A stretch of DNA of 64,000 nt from contig NC_051432.1 of assembly GCF_001649575.2 (NCBI RefSeq), positions 24,049,167 through 24,113,166 of the forward strand, written 5' to 3'. The position numbers were made by a program, and so were the translations under genes. The stretch is from Kryptolebias marmoratus. Lineage: Eukaryota; Chordata; Actinopteri; Cyprinodontiformes; Rivulidae. Every line of letters begins with the position of its first letter. Positions within the stretch are counted from its first letter, which is position 1. Below the pieces are notes generated by a model, which did not search any database, was not told where the DNA came from, and saw only the letters and a list, made by a program, of their open reading frames with translations. Below are positions 45,531-55,651 of the stretch, one piece after another.

Positions 45531-46395
45531 TATAAAAGCATCATATATATAAGCATCAATATAAAAGCAGGCAAGTGAAGCTCTGCACGCAGATCATTCA
45601 GCGATCTGTTTTGAATTTTAAACCATCTGGATGGGAGAAATAGTTCGGGATCCAGTGCATTCATGCAAACTGCTTTTGATCTGATGCAGAATTAAGAAAT
45701 GAGTCGATTGCATTAGTCTGCGTAGCCCATGAGGAGCAACACGACCCTAAGCCATGATAGCTCCACCCTGCAACCCATCATTCCTAAAAGCCTGCTCATC
45801 ACAAATTCTCTGGTCATTTTTTAATTTTTTTTATTTATGAAGCTTAAAAACACACAATTTCTTTTTGGTTTTAACTGCTTGAACTTTGAACTAATATTGA
45901 AAAAGTTGGAATTCCTGTTTCTTTCTCCACCCGGTGCTTTTCTCTCGTGTTGAGCTGGAATGACCTTTCTGAAACAAACAAAACGTTTTTTTACCAACTT
46001 TAAGTTTCTTGAGTTTCATGTCAGATTCTCCGTCATTCAGCCTTTTATTCAAAAAGGATTTAGAGCTCTTTAGTTTCTGGGTTCAATTTGTGAGACTACT
46101 GCCTATATAAGACGTTTCTTCCACACATGCGGTTGCTCAAATGGGTTAAAAATGTTGAGTTTTCATTATAAGTACCTCTTATGTCACACAGCTGTACATA
46201 TCACATTCATACTTCAATATTAATATTTATCTGTGCAGTGTGATCAACTTTCAATAAATAAAACTAAATCAGAGTTTAAAACTACAGCTCAAACTTTTCA
46301 ATTTCTAACGTTTCTGAAACAAAATAATCACTAGAGCTCCAAAACGCAGCAAATGTCTGGAAGCTATTTAGCAAATATTTTCATCTTTGAACTGG
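45531..46395. other. 3' flank of calhm1
   Basis: AT-rich. It probably includes the calhm1 3' UTR (minus strand); TTTATT near 46043 could serve as its polyadenylation signal. Nothing else recognised. Confidence 0.4.
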
Positions 46396-47978
46396 TCAGA
46401 CCTTACTGTAATACACAGCCCATTCCTTTTTCTCTACGTCGCGGGCGTGCCCGTTTGCAAACCCATTTATTGTTCCATTCATCTTTCCGTTGAGTTTTTC
46501 ATTGTTTTCATCATCAGTCTGGTTCTTTCTCAGAGCCAGCGCTGGCTTACAGGTGTGCCAGTTCCACAAAACCTTGTTCATATCATTCTGGGCCCTGATC
46601 CCCAGGAGCTTGTCTTCGTCGCTCCTGTCATCTTCTTCGCTGTTGTCCTTGCTGACGTGATGGTGGTGGAGGCTTTGCATCTCTCCGCTGACGTTCTCAA
46701 AGTACTGATGGATGCACACCTTAGCAAAGCTCTTGGCGTGCTCCTTGCAGGTCTCGTCAAACATCTTGCGCTCGATGTCGATATAGTGAGACCAGTACTT
46801 GGTTTTGAGGAAGGCAGCTTGGGTGAAGCACGGTCTTATCGCTCGGATCAGGAAGGCGGTGAAGGTCATCATAAGCAAAAACATCCACCCACATGCCTGC
46901 AAAATGAAGACGACATTTAATTCATTATAGCTCATATTAGCATTATCAAACAGAAGAAGGACATATGTAGAAAGAAACAAGTGCAGTTGACAGCCTTAGA
47001 TATCTTAATCTCTAGTCTGGATCTCATGAAACTGTTGTGCAAATTACCTAGATACAAAAAAATAAAATAAAAATGACAGCTTTAACACTGACATGTTTGT
47101 ATTTTTTTTTAGAAAGAAGCTCCTCTTAAGCTTCCTTAAAACAGTTTATGGAATAACATTGGTTCTGCAATGCAAAAACTCTTTTTTGATGAGTCTTCTG
47201 AGATTTCCTTATTAGGAGGCAACAGAATATAGTAAACATTGTATCTGTTTAGTTTGATGTTAGTTCCTGCTGCCCTCTGAGTGTTTTACTGATACATTCT
47301 GTTTAAAAAGACCCCCTCTGACAATCTAAGGTTAGACAGATTCTGCTGCTTGTACAGCCATATTTTAGGGTCACTCAACCTTTCCGACAAACCAAAAACC
47401 ATTGTGAGAAAAAGTAAAACATTTCAGGGTACCTGTGATATACACTTGATGTACCGCGTCGCAGCCACTCTTAACTCCTGATGCTCAAACAGGTCTTTGC
47501 AGGGAATTCTTGCCAGCAGTTTAATCTTCTCCGTCTCTGACATCTCTCTCACAAAACTGTAATTCCCAAACTTTTCAATGTCCAGGTTGATGCTGAAAGC
47601 ACAGAGGAAGCTCTTCCCATCCATGAGAGTGACAGACACCCAGACTGCGGGCGCGATCAGAGATCTCTGCGTGATGGAACAAAACATGTAGCGCAGGATG
47701 GTTGGGTCCTTTGTCCGACTCCCAATAGGCCTCCTCCACTCCTCGGCCAGCACGGACACATTATTGTTCAATACAAAACCTAATAAAAAGAACCATATGG
47801 GAGGGACGAAGAGCAGTCCAATACTGTAGGAGTAGTTGTACTCCGGCATGCAGGGGCAGCTGAACTCGAAGGCGGAGTACATCTGGGCACTTGCTAACGC
47901 CATGATCCCACAGATCCCATTCATGAAGGACTCCTGGTTGGACTGGAGGAACTGGAACATCATACGGAACTTATCCAT
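46396..47978 (-). CDS. calhm1: Calcium homeostasis modulator 1
   Basis: CALHM1 is a voltage- and calcium-regulated large-pore channel of the plasma membrane. It conducts cations and releases ATP, for example in taste cells and neurons. Two minus-strand coding exons, 47433-47978 and 46396-46896, join in phase to 348 aa (human 346). The N-terminus [20 protein letters not shown] is nearly identical to the human one. Conserved Cys of the first loop (FSCPCMP), the [15 protein letters not shown] segment with the pore Asn, and [13 protein letters not shown] with the Asp equivalent to human D121 are all present. The second exon has [20 protein letters not shown] and ends EWAVYYSKV, like human. The C-terminal tail has an Asn/Gly-rich patch ([16 protein letters not shown]). 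The 5' boundary of the first coding exon is an acceptor near 48019, so a separate 5' UTR exon is expected. Confidence 0.97.
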
Positions 47979-48019
47979 CTTTGTGGGATGAGGTGGACCT
48001 TTGGTTCAGAGGTAAATCT

Positions 48020-50066
48020 GTGAAAAGAAATCAGTTTAGAGTAATTACAGTCCCACATTTTGTCAAGTTACAGTGACGAACTTCAGCGTATTTTATTGGG
48101 ATTTTCTAAACGTCTCAACTTTAACCCCCCCTGTCTGCAGTGTTCCATGGTCTTCTCTGTGCCGTTTGCTCATTAATGCTCTGCAACAAACCTCTGAGGC
48201 TGCATTTAGACAGATTTTAAAAAAATAATAATTAAAATTAAGTTACTAATTAGGCAACATCTAAAGGCGATTGGTTGCTCTGGATTTTAGTTCAGGGTCT
48301 CAGAGAAAAGGGGGCTGAAGATTTGTAAAAATACTTCACAATTATGCGCTGTTCATGTGTGCTATCATCAAAACTTCCAGTCAAATATTTAGTTTTTATA
48401 AGTTTATATTAAGTTTCTGGCTGCAACTTCTAAAGTTGAAGAGATATAGATATTTGTACAAATCACAGTTCTTTTAACAAATTAAAATACTCAAAATATG
48501 ACAAATAAACTGGTTGTCATGTTCTTACAGCTGTTATGTTTTAGTTGGAGGTTAAAAAACAAACAGATCATAATTTTATTTGTTATAACTCAAAATACTA
48601 TACTAAAAATCCATGTTGGCTGAGATTCTCTTCAGCTCATTTTAGCAAATAAGAATTCTTGGGAGTCAGAGTTGAAGTTATTCTTTAACTGTTTTTAAAA
48701 ATGACTTATCAACCAATAATCAACTTTCATGTGAACTGAGATTCAGTTTAATAAGTAAAAAATAAAAGAATGTGGAGATATTGATCAAAAAACAGCTTAC
48801 CTTTTTACTTAAAAGTGGATAAGAAGATTAGAAAAAAAGTCATATTAAATTAAAGGCCATAATAAACGAACTGTGGTTCTGTTCAAAGTACGCACGTCCA
48901 ATCGACTCTGAAGTGCTTCTCGAACTCAGATGATGTAGAAAACTAAAGCCGTCGTCAGCCCCTCCCTTTCAGACACCTGGGTTACAGCGATTCGACAAAA
49001 GCTTCTCAGTCAACGCAGGCTTTCGTAAAAGCTTCAGAAAACACCAACATACTTTCTATTATCCTTTTCATCTTTCAGCTTAATAGGTTTGCCTTGTATG
49101 AAAATTGTGTCTTTTGTGCCAGTCTAAGCTCTCTGGTTGCCCAGAGTGCAGCGTTGTTTCGTGTGCAGCTCTAACAACCTAGACATGCAAAGAAGCTTTC
49201 GATCCATTCAAATTTCTTTGGCTTTGGCTGGAAAATGTGGTTGTCCTGTCACAGGCAAAAGGTGAATCTGTTTTCAAATGCTTAGAGATAAACCCCCGAG
49301 ATGCAACAGTTTATCACATGTAAAAAGTGATATTACTCTAAGGGATTAGTGTATTTCACAAAGCCCTTTGAACACCTCACCTCCACAGAATGAAGCAGAG
49401 CTCGACAAACCAGTTAGAAGTCCACAATAACATAAAAGGCAGCGGTTTGTCGTCCTATTACTGAAGCCCTTTTACTACTCATAGTTTCTGTTTGAACAAA
49501 AGTGTGCATCCTTATTTGTTGCAGCAGATCACAACTCAAACCCCTTCAGTGACTCAGACCTTTTTTTTCGAATGTGTAGCTGAAAGTTCAGGAAGTCGGC
49601 TCAAACTCTTACTTCTGAACGCCGCACAGGAAAATGTCAAAGCAGAGCACATGGGCCGGGTGTACAGGAAGTGAGTCGCAACATACATCTGAAATAGGAA
49701 GAGATTTTGGCTTGTTGGTGCGCAAGGTTGTTTCCTCCTTTATAACTACTCACATCATCGGAACATTGCACCGTTCTGATCAAATTTCTCGGATTCGGGT
49801 GTGTATTTCTCTCTTTTTAATCCACCGTAAAACGTTATATATTGACTAAGTCACAGTGTTTAATATTCTGTTTAATGTCTCCAAATAAGAAAGAAGATGG
49901 GACCTTTAGACAGTTAAGGAAGTCACTTATTAGACCTGCATCATTTCTTTAAATATTTGTGTAATTGCCATTTTTTTAAAACTTGATCTTTTAGTCTTAC
50001 ACATTTCATTTATGGTGCATATTTTTTTATTTGACTGAAGGGTTCTCCCCAACTCTTTCACCGACA
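48020..50066. other. Intergenic region between calhm1 and itprip
   Basis: This region lies between divergently transcribed genes and should contain both promoters. Only AT-rich sequence and short ORFs without domains are seen. No CALHM2 or CALHM3 exon was found here. Confidence 0.5.
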
Positions 50067-50072
50067 GAAGTG

Positions 50073-51938
50073 ATGATGCAAGAAACGGTGCTGCGAGTGT
50101 TTGTGGTGGCGTTGGGTCTTCTGCTGTGCCCGAGAGACCCCGGTGTCGAGGAGTCGGATCATATCATCGCCCCGGATTCGCACAATCCTGAGGAGAGGCT
50201 GCCGAGAGAGAGAGAGAAACTGGACCAAGCAACACCTCTTAGTGATAAAATGACACCAGATGGAAATGAAGGGCCTCACGATGACATAAATATCACTCCT
50301 GAGCAACAGAGTCAGTCTGATCAACATTCTACTGAAACGATTGTTACTAAGGAACCAAGAGAGAGGTCTGATCACAAATTACCGAAGAAAAGTGCTAATG
50401 AATCTGATACAAATCCGCAAGAACATAACAGTGACCTAAAGACTAAACAAAATGGGAAAGACGTCCTGAATAACAGTGCTACCAAAGAGCCAGGGAATCT
50501 ACAGGAAAGAGACAAAAAGCCAGAGCAGATGGAAGAACGAAAATCACCTTTTCCACACGTCCAAACCAAAGCAGCAGAAACCGAAACTGCAGAGGCGGCC
50601 CTTGCAGACTGGGAGAGGGATTACCTCTGGTATATTTGGAACACATTCTCCATTATTTCTATGATGCGCTTCTTCGGGAAATACCTGAAGAGACATTTCC
50701 AGATGAATCAGGAGGTAACCGGGACCTTCCCTGCAGGCTGCAGAGTTGCTGAAGTCCTGCTGCCTGATGTTGCTACCCTGCACTATTTTTATGATAAATG
50801 TGTACAAATCTCATCTGAGAAGAAAGGGAGGGACGGTGAGTTTTTGGAAGGTTTTGCAAATGACCTCTTAGATGCCATGAGGAACATCAGTGACGACAAC
50901 GGCAGCATGGTGATTGAAGACTTCCAAGTGGGGAATGCGAGTGATATCATCGTTCACGTCACTCCACCTGACCTGTACGGCTTTCAGTGTCAGCTCGTAA
51001 ACAACCAGGTGAGTGACCTGTTGTTAGACATGCAAGTCTGCGGTCAAATAAAACTGGTGGAAGAAAGAATCCAAAATGGCTGCCCCTGCCAGTCTGAGGC
51101 AGAAGACGATATGGTTTGTTTGTTGCATTGTGAGAGTAAGAAAATAAAAACAAAAATGGTGGATGTTTGTGACGGTCTATGCTCCAAAAACACTCCTTTC
51201 CTGTCTAAGGGGAAGGTTGCCAGGTGGTTCCAGAGAACCATCAAACAAGCATGGGCGCAGATTTCACACAAGTACGAGTTTGAGCTCAACATCCCCTACA
51301 TTGAGGCGCCAGGTGCTCTGGTCATTCGGTTCAGATCAGGGAAGATGATTTGCTTCAACATGAATCCAGTGATTAAATTCAACGCTGAAGCTCATTTCTT
51401 CATTACACCTTGGTCCTCCAATAATTTGGACATCTTCTGGACACTCTCCTTGACCAACTACGAAGACCACCTTTTGGAATACCTCTCCAAACGCCTGCCT
51501 AAAAACTCCTGCCACGATCAAACTCTTGATATTGCTTGTTTCCTTCACAAGAGACAGTCAGTGCTGTCAGGAAGTACTGCACTGAAAGACTACCATTTCA
51601 AAATGGCACTAATGCACCTTCTGTTGACCAAAAAACCATCACAGTGGAACTCAAACCTTCTGGCTTGCAGGCTACAAGACTTGCTGGAGTTTATGGAGAA
51701 AAGCCTCGAGAAGAAACTGCTGACCCATGTTCTTATTGGTAACCCTTTAGCCAAGGTCATTGACCTTCCCACAGAGCTCACCAAAGCAAAACCGGTGAAT
51801 CTCTTCCATCCCTTTTTTGTACATAATTGTATTTACAAAAATGCTGTCACGCATTTTCAGGAGATGCTTCGAAACGCAGACATGCTGATACACGATTATG
51901 TTGCTCAACATACAAACAATGCCAACTCTTCTGTTTGA
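50073..51938 (+). CDS. itprip: Inositol 1,4,5-trisphosphate receptor-interacting protein
   Basis: ITPRIP (DANGER) is a membrane-associated Mab-21-family protein reported to enhance calcium inhibition of the IP3 receptor. It has a single coding exon of 621 aa (human 547). The start is the ATG ATG at 50073, just after an acceptor-like CACCGACAG, so a non-coding 5' exon is likely. An N-terminal hydrophobic stretch (VLRVFVVALGLLL) looks like a signal peptide. Residues about 30-170 are a charged, Asn/Gln-rich low-complexity linker. A membrane segment lies at about 183-202 (YLWYIWNTFSIISMMRFF). The Mab-21-like region follows: FLEGFANDLLDAMRN, EDFQVG, HKYEFELNIPYIEAPGALVI, HFKMALMHLLL. The C-terminal part aligns closely with vertebrate ITPRIP, and ITPRIP lies near the CALHM cluster in human too. 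The opposite-strand ZP3-like gene ends only 104 bp downstream. Confidence 0.95.
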   Translation: MMQETVLRVFVVALGLLLCPRDPGVEESDHIIAPDSHNPEERLPREREKLDQATPLSDKMTPDGNEGPHDDINITPEQQSQSDQHSTETIVTKEPRERSDHKLPKKSANESDTNPQEHNSDLKTKQNGKDVLNNSATKEPGNLQERDKKPEQMEERKSPFPHVQTKAAETETAEAALADWERDYLWYIWNTFSIISMMRFFGKYLKRHFQMNQEVTGTFPAGCRVAEVLLPDVATLHYFYDKCVQISSEKKGRDGEFLEGFANDLLDAMRNISDDNGSMVIEDFQVGNASDIIVHVTPPDLYGFQCQLVNNQVSDLLLDMQVCGQIKLVEERIQNGCPCQSEAEDDMVCLLHCESKKIKTKMVDVCDGLCSKNTPFLSKGKVARWFQRTIKQAWAQISHKYEFELNIPYIEAPGALVIRFRSGKMICFNMNPVIKFNAEAHFFITPWSSNNLDIFWTLSLTNYEDHLLEYLSKRLPKNSCHDQTLDIACFLHKRQSVLSGSTALKDYHFKMALMHLLLTKKPSQWNSNLLACRLQDLLEFMEKSLEKKLLTHVLIGNPLAKVIDLPTELTKAKPVNLFHPFFVHNCIYKNAVTHFQEMLRNADMLIHDYVAQHTNNANSSV

Positions 51939-52016
51939 GAATTGTTTTTTTTAAATGGTGCAAAAGTATTTATCCAGAAAGTAATGACATCTCATGAAGT
52001 AAGAGAGTCCCCAAGA

Positions 52017-52022
52017 TTTATT
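52017..52022 (-). terminator. Polyadenylation signal of the ZP3-like gene
   Basis: TTTATT on the plus strand reads AATAAA on the minus strand and lies 20 nt beyond the ZP3-like stop codon. The 3' UTR would therefore be only about 40 nt, as is common for fish egg-envelope genes. Confidence 0.65.
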
Positions 52023-52042
52023 TAAAATTAATATTTCAAACT

Positions 52043-54632
52043 CTAGTCTTGCTCACAGTCGCCAAAGTTTGTTTGCTCTTTCCAGTTGGAGGTCACTGGA
52101 TCAGTATCTGTAGATTTCATCAGGTGGTCAGCTTCTTCAAATTTATCTTCAGAGTCAACTTTCCAGGAGCGACTGGAGACGACATTCTTAGACTTTCCTG
52201 AAGAAAAAAAAAAAAAAAAAAAAAAAGACGTTATATTCCAAACTTTTAAATTTGCATCATAAGATTCTCTTTATTCCACTTTGGATTTGCGCCAGTATTA
52301 GCTTAAGAAATATTCTTTCATAGCGCGTTAAGAATCAAATACACGCTGCATCTGATGGACAGTTTTACGACACCTCCATTTTATTAAAAAAAAAGAAAAA
52401 GGTGGAAACTCACCCTCCGGTGCTGCTGACTGGCATGTTGACTCACAACAGTCACACACACAGTCTTTACCGTAGAGCTCCCTCCACCTACAGCATAAAC
52501 AGGATTATCAGGTCAAAATACAGCTGCAGCTTTGCCCGTCGAGTGCACTTGCAACTGCTAACGGTTTGCCACTGCAGGCAAGTAGCAGGTCTCAACTCAC
52601 TTCTGTTCAGCAGGATCGTAATTGCACGCCTTTAAACTCGAAGTTGGAGAAAGTGGACCTACAGACATCTCACAGTGCATGTAGAATTGCTGGAAGACCG
52701 TGTTTTAGTGTTAATTAAAATCTTCTGAGAAAACATGAAGTCATTACCATTTGTTTGTTGTACCTGTGGAGAAGTGCTGGAAGCACCTTCTTTGAAAATA
52801 AAGGCTGCTACGCTGAATTTCTGAGTCATCTTTGAGTCACCAGTGAGGAACTTTGACTGCGTCGTCACTTTACCATCAATCATACAGCTGGAGATTTAGA
52901 GAAAACATTAATCCAAAGCAAAAAGTTCCATTTTAATTAATTAATTTAAGCCTTACCCTTTATTGTCAATGACTGTGTATTGAGGATGTGAGTAGGGGTC
53001 CTGGGAGGCAGTCACATAGCACTTATTCATGTAAATCCTCTTTTCTCCAGTTTTGTCAGGTCCACTGGCCTCAAAGTACATTGGATCCCCCAAATTGTAG
53101 ATTTTTCTGCTGGTGATTAATTTCCCTGATCCTGCAGCAAGATGAAAGAATTTACAGGACAAATAATAAAAAAAGCAAAAAAAAAAAAAAACCCAAAAAA
53201 ACTGCTGCTTCATGTTCGTCAAAAAACCTGAGAAATGTTTGTGAAACCTATTTGATTCCATAAATTTTTAGCCACAAGGATACATTTTTAATTATTTTTT
53301 AGTATTTAATGGCTGTTTATAGCAGCCTTACATTTTTACCTGCTTAAGATGAAATGTGTTGCATGTTTGCATTAAAATAAAGTTGAACTAAAACTGTCTG
53401 ACAACTTTCTGATTCTATAATTATGTTCAAATAATGCTTGTTGCAATGTTTTCCCTACATCTATTCTGATATTTTATCTTATTCAGTAGACTCATGATTC
53501 ATAGTTTTTCAAATTTGTTGAAGTTTGGGAATTTCTGCTAGTTTGGCTTAGAAAGGGTCAATCTCCCAGCCATCTCCGCATTTCAAAATGCTAAAAAATA
53601 AAAATCTAAGAGCGTGTTGACAACTTTGAATATTACAGGGAATGCTAGAAAAAAACATTCACAAAGCATACCATCTTGAGGAGAAATGGTGAAATTGCTG
53701 CTTGACTGAAGCTTTTTGTGAACCGTTCCTCCTTGTAGTTTAGGATGAAAGCCAACTTTATACGAGTAGAACCACCTGCAGTAGTTACAAGAAAAACATG
53801 CACAACAAATGAATTAAAAAAAACTATATTTTAGCTGAGTTTATATAAAAATACAAAATCTTACCTATGGTATTTGCACTGCAAAGGAATGTCAAACGGC
53901 ATTTCCCTTAAAACTGGACCAGCTGGATTATAGTGGAGCGAAATGCTGACGGACAAATAATCTGGAAAACTCTGCATGGAAAAATAAAATGTGAGATTTA
54001 TAAAATTAAGAGACACTTAGGCATGAGGGATGGGGGTGATTTTAACTCACCTCTACTTTGAATCCACAATCAGTTTTCAAATAGTACAGAAAGTAGAAGT
54101 GGTCTTCATACATTTGGTTGACAGGACAACTACCTAGTGTCAAATATAAGTGCGCATCCTCAGACTTAAAGACTTTCCTTTTGATTCTTACATATATTCT
54201 GTCAAGATAACAAAGAACTCCAGCCAAGTCGGATTGTTGTGTTGCTTCTTTATCTGGTAGCAGGACAGTAGCAGGAACACCCAGCAACACTTTCTGGAGC
54301 CATCTAGGGATTTGTCTAACACCCATTTCTGGCTTCAGATCCTCTTTCTGATCACTGGAGAAAGGAACGACGAGATATTCAGGAAGTTTCTTTGCTCTTT
54401 CTTTAGTAGCTTCCTCAGCTGATGCATCCAGGGATTTTAATTTAGGTAAGGAACCGTTTTCATTTGTCACATTCTTCTCTCTCTCCCATTCAGATTCAGA
54501 CTGCTCCGTGAGCAAACCAAAGCAAGCAGAGCAAAAGAGCAGCAAAACAAGCCCCACGTTCATCATTTTCACACCTGAGTCTGCCTGTAGCATGCTTTCA
54601 CCTGGCTTTCCTATGCTGCAATCAAGGGCCAA
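52043..54632 (-). CDS. Zona pellucida sperm-binding protein 3-like (egg envelope)
   Basis: ZP3-family proteins are secreted and polymerise through their ZP domain into the fish egg envelope. Minus-strand coding exons in gene order: 54051-54632, 53865-53971, 53672-53775, 52957-53131, 52764-52887, 52601-52689, 52414-52487, 52043-52197. They total 1410 nt, 469 aa from the first ATG; the more internal Met before NVGLVLLLFCSACFG fits a signal peptide better. The ZP domain is complete: VLCYLDRIYVRIKR, LTLGSCP, DIPLQCKYHRWF, YMNKCYVTASQDP, DNKGCMIDG, FYMHCEMS, KACNYDPAEQKWREL, CVCDCCESTC. The order and cysteines follow ZP3 rather than ZP1/2. A charged linker precedes the ZP domain. No R-x-K/R-R furin site and no C-terminal membrane span are seen. 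The exact fish paralogue (zp3 subtype or zpcx-like) cannot be named by eye. Confidence 0.9.
52204..52226. repeat. Poly-A tract of 23 bases
   Basis: Uninterrupted A run on the plus strand inside the last intron of the ZP3-like gene, where it forms part of the minus-strand pyrimidine tract before the acceptor of the last exon. Confidence 0.95.
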
Positions 54633-55020
54633 CTCTCAACAGCTGCTACAGGTGGTGATCACAAAGCAGCCAAAAAAAAAAAAGTCACAATAGCCTATAT
54701 TGAAATCACTCACTTTATATGATATGTTGTTTATCTTTTTATTTATATTACAACTTTACATTATCAAATATAAAACAACAAGTAGATTGTGTTATCAATA
54801 ATAATAAAAATTGTCAAATTATATCTTAATTGAGATCATGTGAAGGTACATATTTTATGTAGAAATATTTATTAGTTCCGAAACCAGATTATATTTTGTA
54901 CATTTATGTCTATTTCTCTAATTTCAAAACTATTTGACAATTTCAAAGGGGCGAGATTTAAAAAATTTAAAAACGTAGATAATAATAATAAATTTCAAAA
55001 CGTAATCATGGTAGTCTTTT
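54633..55020. other. Intergenic AT-rich spacer, probable linkage-block seam
   Basis: Very AT-rich DNA between the divergent ZP3-like and rab40c genes. No element was identified. The synteny junction between 10q24-like and 16p13-like genes falls at or near here. Confidence 0.5.
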
Positions 55021-55651
55021 ATTTTGTTATTTCCTTTTTCCGCTTCCGGATGTTACGCAACGGACTGAGTCGCGACCAGGAAGTTCCCACACAGAACTGG
55101 TTCGATGTACGTTATGTTCGTGGGCTGTGTTTGTCCTTCGTTAGCATGTTGTTGTTTTTTTTACTCAAACTGAAGAGAAATTCGTAATTGGTTTTGTAGA
55201 GTAATATTTTTTGTAGAAATAAACAGCTTATTTTTTTAACTCTGCAGTTCAGCTCTGTCGGTAAATAATGCAGTGATAACCTTTGTGTTAGCTGGCCCAG
55301 CTAACGAGCGAGCTAGCAGCCGATGTTGTTTTGAATATTTGTTTTCCGTCTAATGCTAAAAATACTGAGCGATATTTTTTTACTTCGTTAAGTCTGCTGG
55401 AATACGATCACTATTATAGGTATTCACAGCAACCAAAACTAATAATAGGACTTATTATCGAGGTTAGTATACCAGCTAACTAGTTAGCTACAGCTAGCGG
55501 CTAACGTCAAACGGCGCTCCGCGTTCTGTTCGCTCCCCCCGGTCGGGACCCTTGGGATTGTCTCCCCCCCTCGGATAATCTCCCGCTCCTAACAACACAC
55601 TTCTGATGAGCTATAGAAGCTCTCTGTAAACCGGGTCCAATGCGCGGGATG
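55021..55651 (+). promoter_or_regulatory. rab40c: rab40c promoter and 5' UTR region
   Basis: Composition changes sharply here to CpG-containing sequence, with an ETS-type CTTCCGGA at about 55041. GATGTACGTT near 55105 may be a splice donor of a 5' UTR exon. GC-rich sequence resumes at 55500-55600 (GCTCCCCCCGGTCGGGACCC). Start sites are inferred. Confidence 0.4.

Noticed and set aside
46387..46920. 177-codon plus-strand ORF over calhm1 exon 2
   Set aside because: Mirror of the calhm1 coding exon; the minus-strand frame matches CALHM1 end to end.
50031..50072. N-terminal extension of the itprip ORF beginning at a TTG codon at 50031
   Set aside because: A TTG start is not expected here, and an acceptor-like CACCGACAG directly precedes the ATG ATG at 50073. 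The hydrophobic signal-like segment follows that ATG directly.
55640..55651. Earlier in-frame ATGs for rab40c (55640, 55649)
   Set aside because: The RAB40C family starts with M-G-S/T-Q-x-S-P-V-K-S, which corresponds to the ATG at 55652. The upstream Met residues add only 3-4 unconserved residues.
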